A program made the translations under genes and the position numbers. Under the pieces are notes generated by a model that was not told the DNA's origin, did not search any database, and saw nothing but the letters and a program-made list of their open reading frames with translations. 64,000 nucleotides of DNA, from NCBI GenBank assembly GCA_049323275.1, contig JBMOOM010000021.1, positions 97,742 through 161,741 on the forward strand, written 5' to 3'. Shown piece by piece: positions 16,849-24,264 of this stretch (position 1 is its first letter; each line of letters begins with the position of its first letter). This DNA is from Taklimakanibacter sp049323275 (lineage in GTDB: Bacteria > Pseudomonadota > Alphaproteobacteria > Rhizobiales > Aestuariivirgaceae).

Positions 16849-17272
16849 TGACCATCGCCTGGTGATCGCGGCCCTCGAACGCGGCAGGCTGTCCGGGGAC
16901 CGCAACACGCCGTTGTTCCATGCGCCATGGCAGGCGCGGGTCTTCGCGCTCATCGTCGAGGCGGTCAAAGCCGGCCACTTTCCGTGGACCGATTTCCAGG
17001 GCCGTCTCGTCGCGGCTCTCGCGCGCGATGAGGAGATGGGGGCATGCGGCGATGACGAGCACATCGAGGGGCATTACTTCGATGCGTGGCTGGAGGCGGC
17101 GGAGGAAACCCTCCTGGCGCTGGGCCTTATCGGCGCTGGCGAGATCGATCGCCAGATCGAGGTCGTTCGCGCCGAGGTGGACAAAATCCGCAACGCCCAG
17201 CAGCCCTTGGCCTTCATCCACAAAATAAACCTCACGTCTTGGCCATGGCCAGGAGCTGGTCGTAGAACTTGA
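16835..17272 (+). CDS. Nitrile hydratase activator (P14K/NhlE-like)
   Basis: 145 residues similar in fold to the N-terminal half of the beta subunit (FHAPWQARVFALIVEAVKAG, then HYFDAWLEAAEETLLALGLI). This is the small cobalt-type activator that delivers metal-loaded alpha subunit by self-subunit swapping. The likely start is TTG 16835 inside the end of nthB, with GGGAGAG five bases upstream; no better ATG exists in this frame. The last 41 bases overlap the convergent lysR gene and the tail after FIHK is not conserved-looking, so the overlap may come from a lost stop codon. Confidence 0.88.
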   Translation: MNQPDDHRLVIAALERGRLSGDRNTPLFHAPWQARVFALIVEAVKAGHFPWTDFQGRLVAALARDEEMGACGDDEHIEGHYFDAWLEAAEETLLALGLIGAGEIDRQIEVVRAEVDKIRNAQQPLAFIHKINLTSWPWPGAGRRT

Positions 17273-18134
17273 CCTCGGCCGGGGTGCGCGCGGCGGATTT
17301 CCGGCGGATCACCTCATAGGTCGATTCATAGGCGTAGAGCTCAGGTCTGATCGTGCGCATCAGCTTTTTCGCCGTCCATTGCTCGGCATAGTGAACGGGA
17401 AGAAAGGCCAGATACTGTCCCGACAGAATGAGATGGGCGAGGCCTTCGATACTGTGGGCCCGCGCGGTGAAATTGAGATTGCGCTCGTTTTCGGGAAGCT
17501 GATCGGCCGAGACATAGCCGCGCTGGGCATGGTCGCAAGCCTCGATGTCGGCGAGGTCGACCTCGGGCGCCTGTCTGTAGAGCGGGTGTTTCCTGCCGCA
17601 ATAGAGCTCCATGCGCGAGGTGAAGATCGGCGCATAGCTCAGCTGAGACAGCCGGCGCGGGAAAAATCCGATCGCCATATGCGCCTGGGCGCCGAGCACC
17701 ATTTCCTCGAGCTTGTTCGGCGGCGCGACATGGACGGTGAAGTCGACAGAATGATTGAGCTTGCCGAAACGCTCGATGACGTCGCCGAGCTGGAAGCTGC
17801 GGTGGAAGACGGCATTGTCGATGATGCCGATCTGCAATTCGCCGACCAGCTTGTCGTGGCCCAGCGCCACGCTGCGGAAGTCCTCGATGTGGTTGAAAAG
17901 CGCGTTGGTCGCGTCATACACGCGCTGGCCGTCTTCGGTGAGCGCGAAGCCGCCGCGGCCGCGCTGGCAGAGCGACATGCCGAGGCGCGTCTCGAGATTC
18001 TTGATGTGGATGCTGATCGTCGCCTGACTGACATTGAGCTCGGTCTGCGCGAGGGCGAAGCCGCCGCTGCGCGCCACCGTCATGAAGACATGCAGGAGCT
18101 TGAGATCGACATTGCTGATCGAAGGAATGGTCAT
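17232..18134 (-). CDS. LysR-family transcriptional regulator
   Basis: 300 residues. The N-terminal winged helix-turn-helix begins LKLLHVFMTVARSGGFALAQTEL and continues with ATISIHIKNLETRLG, which is standard for LysR proteins; residues about 90-300 form the periplasmic-binding-protein-like effector domain. It is convergent to the nitrile operon and divergent from the M20 hydrolase gene. Copies of one dyad element lie in front of this gene and in front of the importer operon, so it probably regulates both in response to a pathway compound. Start at ATG 18134; a TTG two codons earlier is possible, and no strong ribosome site is seen for either. Confidence 0.93.
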   Translation of the reverse strand: MTIPSISNVDLKLLHVFMTVARSGGFALAQTELNVSQATISIHIKNLETRLGMSLCQRGRGGFALTEDGQRVYDATNALFNHIEDFRSVALGHDKLVGELQIGIIDNAVFHRSFQLGDVIERFGKLNHSVDFTVHVAPPNKLEEMVLGAQAHMAIGFFPRRLSQLSYAPIFTSRMELYCGRKHPLYRQAPEVDLADIEACDHAQRGYVSADQLPENERNLNFTARAHSIEGLAHLILSGQYLAFLPVHYAEQWTAKKLMRTIRPELYAYESTYEVIRRKSAARTPAEVKFYDQLLAMAKT

Positions 18135-18145
18135 CGCCAAAACTT

Positions 18146-18182
18146 AGAGAATGATCAAAGCGAATATTATCGCTTTTGGATA
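18146..18182. promoter_or_regulatory. Putative LysR operator, copy 2 (lysR/M20 divergent region)
   Basis: A perfect 6-bp dyad AAGCGA (18158-18163), spacer ATATTA, TCGCTT (18170-18175), then TTGGATA. It is homologous to 8184-8220. It sits in the 102-bp region between the divergent lysR and M20 hydrolase starts, the classic place for a LysR binding site. Confidence 0.65.
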
Positions 18183-18236
18183 GGCCAATATAGCGGATTC
18201 TGCGAGGAGTGAGGCGGTTCAGGTGGGGCAGTGCGC

Positions 18237-19484
18237 ATGGCCGCCGGCAGGGCGAACAGGATCGAGATCGATATCGCGCGGCTTTGGCGCGACCTCGAGG
18301 CGTCGGCGCGGATCGGACCGGGGCGCGCCGGTGGCCTCAGCCGCCTCGCTTTGAGCAATGAGGACAAGCTCATGCGCGATGCCTTCGTGACATGGTGCAG
18401 GGCCGCGGGCTGCCGCACGCGGGTCGATGCTTTCGGCAATATTTTCGCGCGCCGGGCCGGCCTGGATGAGAGCTTGCCGGCCATCCTGATCGGCAGTCAT
18501 CTCGATACGCAGACCGCCGGCGGGCGTTACGACGGCATATTGGGCGTGTTGGCCGGGCTCGAGGTCATCCGGACATTGAACGATCACGAGGTGTCGACTC
18601 GGCGGGCCATCGAGGTCGTGAGCTGGACCAATGAGGAAGGTGTCCGCTTTCAGCCACCCATGATGGGATCTGGCGCTTTTGCGGGCCTGCATGATGCCGG
18701 ATGGATTCATGACCAGCACGACAGCGGTGGGAAGACATTCGCCGCCGAGCTGGAACGCATTGGCTATCTCGGCGAGGATTCTGTGCGCCCCGAAGACTAT
18801 GACTCGTACTTCGAGCTTCATATCGAGCAGGATGACGTGCTCGACGCCGAAGGGCTTCATGCGGGGATTGTCACCGGCGGTTTCAAGTCTTTCGGCCTGG
18901 AGCTCCGCGTCACCGGGGAGAATGCTCATTCAGGGCCGACCCAGATGCGCCGGCGCCGGAACGCTCTACTCGGCGCCTCATTGCTGATCGCCCGGCTCAA
19001 CGAGATCGGCTGGCAGCATGAGCCGGAGGGGCGCACGACTTGCTCCCGCCTGACTGTCGAGCCGAACCGATACGGAATCATTCCGCATTTCGCCGAGCTG
19101 ATTGCGGATATGAGGCATCCGGATGCGGCAAAAGCGCAGGAGATGTATGTCGAGTTCCGCGATTTCCTGCCGCTCGCAGCGCGCGAAGCGAATGTCGAGA
19201 TCGCGGTCGGCAAAGAATGGAGCTTCGGCGGTGTCGGATTTGATCCGAGACTGATCAATCTGGTGCGCAGCGTGGCGGCGGAACTCGGCGTCTCGCATCG
19301 GCATCTGCTGAGCGCGGCGGGGCACGACGCCTATCACATCTCCACTGTTATGCCGACGGTGATGATCTTCACGCCATGCCGGGAGGGCATCAGTCACAAC
19401 GAGAAAGAGCATATCGAGCCGTTTTATACCGCACCGGGCGTGAATGTGCTGCTCAATGCGGTCCTGCGCCGCGCCAATGCCTAG
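18237..19484 (+). CDS. M20-family hydrolase (N-carbamoyl-amino acid hydrolase-like)
   Basis: 415 residues of the Zn-dependent M20 hydantoinase/carbamoylase group (AllC, HyuC, beta-ureidopropionase). Metal ligands are visible in order: His in IGSHLDTQ, Asp in GGRYDGILG, Glu in SWTNEEGVRF, His in YFELHIEQ and a late His in SHNEKEH. These enzymes cleave N-carbamoyl or related amide bonds, releasing ammonia and CO2 or an amino acid. It is divergent from lysR and shares its operator region, so it probably works on an intermediate of the imported substrate (inference). ATG 18237 is eight bases after AGGTGGGG; GTG 18231 is less likely. Confidence 0.88.
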   Translation: MAAGRANRIEIDIARLWRDLEASARIGPGRAGGLSRLALSNEDKLMRDAFVTWCRAAGCRTRVDAFGNIFARRAGLDESLPAILIGSHLDTQTAGGRYDGILGVLAGLEVIRTLNDHEVSTRRAIEVVSWTNEEGVRFQPPMMGSGAFAGLHDAGWIHDQHDSGGKTFAAELERIGYLGEDSVRPEDYDSYFELHIEQDDVLDAEGLHAGIVTGGFKSFGLELRVTGENAHSGPTQMRRRRNALLGASLLIARLNEIGWQHEPEGRTTCSRLTVEPNRYGIIPHFAELIADMRHPDAAKAQEMYVEFRDFLPLAAREANVEIAVGKEWSFGGVGFDPRLINLVRSVAAELGVSHRHLLSAAGHDAYHISTVMPTVMIFTPCREGISHNEKEHIEPFYTAPGVNVLLNAVLRRANA

Positions 19485-19496
19485 AGCCCGCGCGCG

Positions 19497-19522
19497 GGAA
19501 CCAAGATGTGCGATACCGCGTT
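19497..19522 (+). promoter_or_regulatory. EcfG-type promoter
   Basis: GGAAC (19497-19501) and CGTT (19519-19522) with 17 bases between. It is 34 bp upstream of the tiny membrane protein start at 19556. Confidence 0.75.
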
Positions 19523-19555
19523 GTTCCCGCATCGTTAGGAGCAAGGAATAGCGCG

Positions 19556-19639
19556 ATGCTCAAAGGTGGCTTGTTGTGGCTGATCGGCATACCGCTGCCG
19601 ATCATCATCGTTTTGTACTTCATGGGCTATCTGCATTGA
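19556..19639 (+). CDS. Tiny membrane protein (27 aa), LLWLxGxPxPII family
   Basis: A 27-residue, almost entirely hydrophobic peptide with the core LLWLIGIPLPIIIVLYF, one probable membrane helix with two prolines. It has both an AGGAG and an AAGGA upstream of the ATG and a perfect EcfG promoter, so it is very likely expressed, under general stress. A second protein with the same core pattern is encoded at 25177-25254. No function is known to me. Its small size hides it from default gene finders. Confidence 0.72.
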   Translation: MLKGGLLWLIGIPLPIIIVLYFMGYLH

Positions 19640-19642
19640 GCG

Positions 19643-20212
19643 TCACGCCGGCGTGAGCCCGAGCCTTTCATCGCGCCTTCTGAGCCAGGCGATGACGGGC
19701 AGCGCGAGCAGAACCATCCAGGCCTTGCCGATCACCTGGCCTTCCAGGAAGGCGAGGCTCCCGAAAGCGAGATAGAGGAAGACCAAGCTGTCGATGACGA
19801 GGCCGATGGCGCTGCTGGCGGCGACCGCCAGCACCAGGCCTTTCTTCTGCAGTGGCGTATAGACGAGAAGATCGGCGGTTTCCGACAGAAGGAAAGCCGC
19901 CGCCGAGGCGACGACGAGATGGGGCGGGGCGAAGAAGGCCGACAGGAGAGCGCCGGCCACGATGCCGGCCGCCGCCACCTTGACGCCGAGGCGGCGCTGG
20001 ATGAGGTCGCGCAGCACCAGTGCGAGGCCGACCATCAGCACGCCGGACGGCGCCAGCACGCCGGGCGCCACCGGAACGAGGCAGGGCCCTTGCGGATCGC
20101 AGACGGTGCCGACATGCAGGATGAACCAATTGGCCGCCGGAATGCAGAGCGCGAAGGCGACGAGGAAGACGATGCCTTCGCGCCGCCGCAGTGTGTGAAG
20201 ATCGTCCGTCAT
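19643..20212 (-). CDS. yhhQ: VUT-family queuosine precursor transporter
   Basis: 189 residues with about six hydrophobic segments, of the YhhQ/VUT family (conserved pieces AFALCIPAANWFI, LRDLIQRRLG and SETADLLVYTPL). E. coli YhhQ imports preQ0 and preQ1, precursors of the tRNA base queuosine. It starts 10 bases downstream of queF and is surely in one operon with it, giving salvage followed by reduction of preQ0. A perfect 14-bp palindrome (TCACGCCGGCGTGA, 19643-19656) covers the stop codon. Confidence 0.92.
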   Translation of the reverse strand: MTDDLHTLRRREGIVFLVAFALCIPAANWFILHVGTVCDPQGPCLVPVAPGVLAPSGVLMVGLALVLRDLIQRRLGVKVAAAGIVAGALLSAFFAPPHLVVASAAAFLLSETADLLVYTPLQKKGLVLAVAASSAIGLVIDSLVFLYLAFGSLAFLEGQVIGKAWMVLLALPVIAWLRRRDERLGLTPA

Positions 20213-20222
20213 GGGATATGTC

Positions 20223-20684
20223 CTAGCCCCGGCCGCGATAGGGAGCGACGCCCTGGTCGGGGAGCCACAGGCCCTTGGGCGGCTCGCCGGTCTGCCAGAA
20301 GACATCGATGGGAATGCCGCCGCGCGGATACCAGTAGCCGCCGATGCGCAGCCAGATCGGCTTGGCGGCATCGCAAAACCGTTTCGCCACATAGACGGTG
20401 CAATGCTCATGGAAGGCGCCGTGATTGCGGAAGCTGTGCAGGAAGAGCTTCAGCGACTTCGATTCGACGAGCAGCTTGTCGGGCGCATAGTCGATGACCA
20501 GATGGCCGAAATCGGGCTGGCCTGTAACCGGGCACATCGAGGTGAATTCCGGGCAGGTGAAGCGGGTGAGGTAGAGCGTGCCTTCCTGCGGATTGGGCAC
20601 GACATCGAGCTGCGCCTCCTCCGGCGTGGCGGGAATGGCGGCGCTGCGGCCGAGCTGTGGGGCTGAGGTGGCGTTGGTCGTCAT
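20223..20684 (-). CDS. queF: NADPH-dependent 7-cyano-7-deazaguanine reductase
   Basis: 153 residues, the short unimodular QueF type. The catalytic Cys is in FTSMCPVTGQPDFG, the QueF motif is ESKSLKLFLHSFRNHGAFHE, with the Asp acid in TGQPD. It reduces the nitrile of preQ0 to the amine of preQ1 using NADPH, in the queuosine pathway. The downstream yhhQ homologue supplies precursor. I looked for a preQ1 riboswitch in the leader and did not recognise one. Confidence 0.96.
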   Translation of the reverse strand: MTTNATSAPQLGRSAAIPATPEEAQLDVVPNPQEGTLYLTRFTCPEFTSMCPVTGQPDFGHLVIDYAPDKLLVESKSLKLFLHSFRNHGAFHEHCTVYVAKRFCDAAKPIWLRIGGYWYPRGGIPIDVFWQTGEPPKGLWLPDQGVAPYRGRG

Positions 20685-21003
20685 CGGTTATTCTCCGCCG
20701 GGCGAACAGGGTAACATCAATCGGGGCGTGCGGTGCCGTGTCGATTAACCGCCATTGCGTCGCCTGCCAAGGGCAGATGAATTATAAGCCGAAGTCGGAG
20801 CCGTGAAGACCCGCCTCCTTCGGAACTCTAATCCGCGGTTTGAGAAAATCTTCTGCGGCAGCTGGTCGGACGAGGGCGACGGGTGAGATTTTCTTGCGCG
20901 ATGCGTAAGAAAAAATGGGTCGGCAGCACTTTCCGCAGCCGCTAGTGCTCCCCACATACCTCAACCTTCGCTGGTCTCAGGACCAATCTCAGGAGTTGCT
21001 GCC
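20685..21003. other. Divergent intergenic region queF/metQ with hairpin
   Basis: 319 bp between divergent genes. It holds an 11-bp inverted repeat with one G-T pair (20889-20899 with 20903-20913, loop of 3) that lacks a T-run on either strand, so it is not a simple terminator. I see no recognisable SAM-II or preQ1 riboswitch. Short open frames here look non-coding. Confidence 0.4.
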
Positions 21004-21807
21004 GTGTCTCTTCATTTTTCCCGCCGCGCGCTGCTGGCGGCCGTTTTGGCCATTTCGTCCCTGACTCTCGTCGATCGCGCCATGGCCGATCAGTCCATCC
21101 GGGTCGGCATCATGAGCGCCGAGGATGAGGATGTCTGGGCCGTCGTCTCGCAGGAAGCGGCAAAAACGGGACTGACCATCGAGCTCGTCGTCTTCAACGA
21201 CTATACCCAGCCCAACGAGGCCCTGGAGAACAACGAGCTCGATGCCAACGCCTTCCAGCACAAGCCCTATCTCGACAACCAGATCACCACGCGCGGCTAT
21301 CACATCGTCCCCGTCGGCTACACCGCCGTGTGGCCGATAGGCCTCTATTCGAAGAAGCACAAATCCGTGGCCGAGCTGCCCGACAAAGCGGTGGTCGGCG
21401 TGCCGAACGATCCGAGCAATGAGGGCCGGGCGCTCCGCCTTCTGGAGGCGCAAGGCCTCATCAAGCTGAGGCCGGAAGCGGGGATCCTGGCGACGCCGGT
21501 CGATATCACCGACAATCCGAAGCAGCTCCAGATCCAGGAGCTCGATGCCGGCATCGTCGGCCGTTCGATCGACGATCTCGATGCCGCCGTGGTCAACACC
21601 GACTGGGCCATCAAGTCCAATCTGACAGCCGAAGATCGCGTCGCAACCGAGGCGGTCGACGACAATCCCTATCGCAATTTCATCGCCGTCAAGCAGGGCC
21701 GCGAGAGCGAAGCCTGGGTGAAGACCCTCGTTTCCGCCTATCAGAACGACACGGTGAAGGAGACATTGGCCAAGGTCTATAAGGGGACTGCTTTGCCGGC
21801 CTGGTGA
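21004..21807 (+). CDS. metQ: MetQ/NlpA-family substrate-binding protein
   Basis: 267 residues. An N-terminal signal peptide ends near AMADQ with no lipobox Cys, so the protein is likely soluble in the periplasm rather than a lipoprotein. The rest matches the MetQ/NlpA family (FNDYTQPNEALENNELDANAFQH, then VGVPNDPSNEGRALRLL, PVDITDNPKQL). It would bind methionine or a related compound for the MetNI importer. GTG 21004 is eight bases after AGGAG. It is the first gene of metQNI. Confidence 0.93.
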   Translation: MSLHFSRRALLAAVLAISSLTLVDRAMADQSIRVGIMSAEDEDVWAVVSQEAAKTGLTIELVVFNDYTQPNEALENNELDANAFQHKPYLDNQITTRGYHIVPVGYTAVWPIGLYSKKHKSVAELPDKAVVGVPNDPSNEGRALRLLEAQGLIKLRPEAGILATPVDITDNPKQLQIQELDAGIVGRSIDDLDAAVVNTDWAIKSNLTAEDRVATEAVDDNPYRNFIAVKQGRESEAWVKTLVSAYQNDTVKETLAKVYKGTALPAW

Positions 21808-21834
21808 AGCCGCGCTCACTCCATTTTGCTGTCG

Positions 21835-21860
21835 ATCATGCGCCCGTATGGGCGCATGAT
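21835..21860. terminator. Hairpin between metQ and metN (possible attenuator)
   Basis: A perfect 11-bp stem (21835-21845 with 21850-21860, ATCATGCGCCC and its complement) closes a 4-base loop GTAT and is followed by TGTTTTCC. This terminator-like structure inside the operon may give more binding protein than ATPase and permease. Confidence 0.6.
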
Positions 21861-21881
21861 TGTTTTCCGGATACCGATATC

Positions 21882-22655
21882 ATGAACAATCCCACCATGC
21901 TGCGCTTGTCCGGCGTGACCAAGAAATTCGGCGCCTATGCGGCGATCGAGGATATTTCGCTGGACGTGCGGCGCGGCGAGATCCTGGGAGTCATCGGCCG
22001 CAGCGGCGCCGGCAAGTCGACGCTGATCCGCTGCATCAACGGGCTGGAGAAGCCGGACAGGGGCTCGGTCGAAGTGCTCGACGGCGACAATGTCCTGCGC
22101 GACATCGTGCCGCTCGACGAAAGCGAGCTGCAGAAGGTCCGCCGGCGCATCGGCATGATCTTCCAGCATTTCAATCTGCTCTCCGCCAAGACGGTCGCCG
22201 ACAATGTCGCCTTGCCGCTGAAGATCGCCGGCAGGAGCCACCCCGATCGGAAACGGCGCGTGGACGAGCTTCTACGCCTGGTCGGGCTCGACGCCAAGGC
22301 CGGCGCCTATCCGGCGCAATTGTCCGGCGGGCAGAAGCAGCGTGTCGGCATTGCCCGGGCTCTTGCCGCATCGCCGGCGCTGCTGCTCTCCGACGAAGCG
22401 ACCTCGGCGCTCGATCCCGAAACGACCACCGCGATCCTGAGCCTGCTCAAGGATATCAACCGCCGGCTCGGCCTCACCATCCTGCTCATCACCCATGAGA
22501 TGAGCGTGATCCGCGCCGTCACCGACCGGGTGATCGTCCTCGATCACGGCCGCATCGTCGAAGAGGGGCCGACCGAGCGTGTCTTTGCGGCGCCCGCCGC
22601 CGACCTCACCAGACGGCTTCTCGCCGCGGCGCAGCTTGGCCTGGAGAATGACTGA
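21882..22655 (+). CDS. metN: Methionine-type ABC importer ATP-binding protein
   Basis: 257 residues with Walker A GRSGAGKST, Q-loop FQHFNLL, signature LSGGQKQR and Walker B LLLSDEATSALDP, the typical MetN sequence. It lacks most of the C-terminal ACT-like regulatory domain of E. coli MetN (343 residues), so feedback inhibition by methionine is probably absent. ATG 21882 is the first Met before the family start; an upstream ATG inside the hairpin region is rejected. It overlaps the next gene by 8 bp. Confidence 0.94.
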   Translation: MNNPTMLRLSGVTKKFGAYAAIEDISLDVRRGEILGVIGRSGAGKSTLIRCINGLEKPDRGSVEVLDGDNVLRDIVPLDESELQKVRRRIGMIFQHFNLLSAKTVADNVALPLKIAGRSHPDRKRRVDELLRLVGLDAKAGAYPAQLSGGQKQRVGIARALAASPALLLSDEATSALDPETTTAILSLLKDINRRLGLTILLITHEMSVIRAVTDRVIVLDHGRIVEEGPTERVFAAPAADLTRRLLAAAQLGLEND

Positions 22656-23310
22656 GATGTTCGATCTTCCCTATCAGGCGCTGCTCGTCTCGCTCGGCCA
22701 GACCCTCACCATGACCTTCGTCGCGGGCATCATCAGCTTCGTGCTGGGCCTGCCGCTGGGCCTTGTGCTTGTCGGCACCGCGCCCGGCGGCATCTGGGAG
22801 AACCGGTGGGTCAACAAGGTGCTGGGCGCGGTGGTCAACGCGGTCCGCTCGCTCCCCTTCATCATCCTGCTCGTCGCCTTGATTCCTTTGACGCGGCTGA
22901 TTGTCGGAACCTCGATCGGGACTACGGCCGCCATTGTGCCGCTCGCAATCTCCGCCATTCCCTATTTCGGCCGCGTCGCCGAGGTGGCGCTGCGCGAGGT
23001 CGATCGCGGCCTCGTCGACGCGGTGAAGGCGATGGGCGGCAGCCGCTGGACCATCGTACGCGAGGTCCTGGTGCCGGAGGCCCTGCCGAGCCTCGTTTCC
23101 GGCTTCACCGTGACCCTGGTCCTGCTGATCGGCGCCTCCGCCATGGCGGGCGCCGTCGGCGCGGGCGGCCTCGGCGACCTGGCCATCCGCTACGGCTACC
23201 AGCGTTTCCAGACCGAGGTGATGATCGCGGTCATCATCGTGCTGATCGTGCTTGTCTCGCTGGTGCAGGCGATCGGCGATCGGATTGCGCGCCTGTTCGA
23301 TCACCGGTGA
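22648..23310 (+). CDS. metI: Methionine-type ABC importer permease
   Basis: 220 residues with five hydrophobic segments and the MetI signatures SLGQTLTMTFVAG near the start, NAVRSLPFIILLVALIP, and the EAA loop DAVKAMGGSRWTIVREVLVPEALP. It forms the channel of the MetNQI importer. Start at ATG 22648 or the ATG three codons later. Confidence 0.94.
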   Translation: MTEMFDLPYQALLVSLGQTLTMTFVAGIISFVLGLPLGLVLVGTAPGGIWENRWVNKVLGAVVNAVRSLPFIILLVALIPLTRLIVGTSIGTTAAIVPLAISAIPYFGRVAEVALREVDRGLVDAVKAMGGSRWTIVREVLVPEALPSLVSGFTVTLVLLIGASAMAGAVGAGGLGDLAIRYGYQRFQTEVMIAVIIVLIVLVSLVQAIGDRIARLFDHR

Positions 23311-23400
23311 TCGGCGGTTCGTTGAAATTTCAGATACTCCTTAATCATTGGGCAATGACGTGCTGGCAGCCTGAGGCGATTTATCATCAAGGGGGTTGCG

Positions 23401-24249
23401 ATGCTTGCGCGATTGATCGGGTCCATGCTGGCGGCCATGTGGCTCGTCACCTCGGCCGCTCTGGCATCGGACGATGCGCTGCTGCGCTTCTCGGTGCGCG
23501 GCAAGCCGGTCGCCCAGCTGAGCATGGCGGAGTTGAAGCGGAAGGCGCCGGTCACCGAGATCACCGTCTGGGAGCCGCATGAAGACAAGAATGTAACCTA
23601 CGAAGGCTTCGAGATCGCCAGGCTCTTCGCCGCCGTCTATGGCGACACATGGCGGGAGATCGACGAGGTGCTGTTCACATGCGTCGACGGCTACCAGCCC
23701 GTTTTGCCGATGGACCGTTTTTCGCGCTTTGCCGGCTATCTCGTCTACAGGCGGCAGGACCAGGCGGCGTTCAACGTCCAGAATCGCTTCCAGAACGAAA
23801 AGGACGTGCCGCTCGGACCCTTCTATCTGGTCTGGGACAATCTCAAATCGCAAGGGCTGCGCGCCGAGGGCGCCAATGGCTGGCCCTATCAGGTGGTCGG
23901 CATCGATCTCGTGAATTTCGTGGACCGCTTCCCGCGCCTCAGCCCGCCGGCGGACGCGTCGGCTCAGGCGAAGAAGGGCTTCGTCGTCTTCCGCGAGAAC
24001 TGCATGGCCTGTCATTCGGTGAATGGCGAAGGCGGCGACAAGGCGCCCGAGCTCAATTACCCGGTGAGCGTCACCGAATATGTCCCGGATCCATGGCTGC
24101 GCAAATGGATCATGGATCCGCGCTCGATCCGCTATAACGCCACCATGCCGGCCTTTGAGTCTCATCCGCAGCCGGACGTCCTGATCGACGATGTGCTCGC
24201 TTATCTGAAGACGATGGCCGGGCACAAGCGGAAGCCGGAATGGCCTTGA
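23401..24249 (+). CDS. Exported c-type cytochrome with molybdopterin-oxidoreductase-like domain
   Basis: 282 residues with a signal peptide (cleavage near ALASD). Residues about 30-165 resemble the oxidoreductase molybdopterin-binding (sulfite-oxidase-like) fold as found in cofactor-less proteins (VTYEGFEIARLFAAVYG, FTCVDGYQPVLPM, LGPFYLVWDN). Residues about 185-282 are a monoheme cytochrome c with Cys201, Cys204 and His205 (CMACH) and a probable axial Met in YNATMPAF. It probably transfers electrons in the periplasm, partner unknown. No operon neighbour points to a substrate. Confidence 0.82.
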   Translation: MLARLIGSMLAAMWLVTSAALASDDALLRFSVRGKPVAQLSMAELKRKAPVTEITVWEPHEDKNVTYEGFEIARLFAAVYGDTWREIDEVLFTCVDGYQPVLPMDRFSRFAGYLVYRRQDQAAFNVQNRFQNEKDVPLGPFYLVWDNLKSQGLRAEGANGWPYQVVGIDLVNFVDRFPRLSPPADASAQAKKGFVVFRENCMACHSVNGEGGDKAPELNYPVSVTEYVPDPWLRKWIMDPRSIRYNATMPAFESHPQPDVLIDDVLAYLKTMAGHKRKPEWP

Positions 24250-24264
24250 GCCGCGGCGAGCCCA

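Noticed and set aside
20685..21003. SAM-II or preQ1 riboswitch between queF and metQ
   Set aside because: No match to either consensus could be found by eye on either strand.
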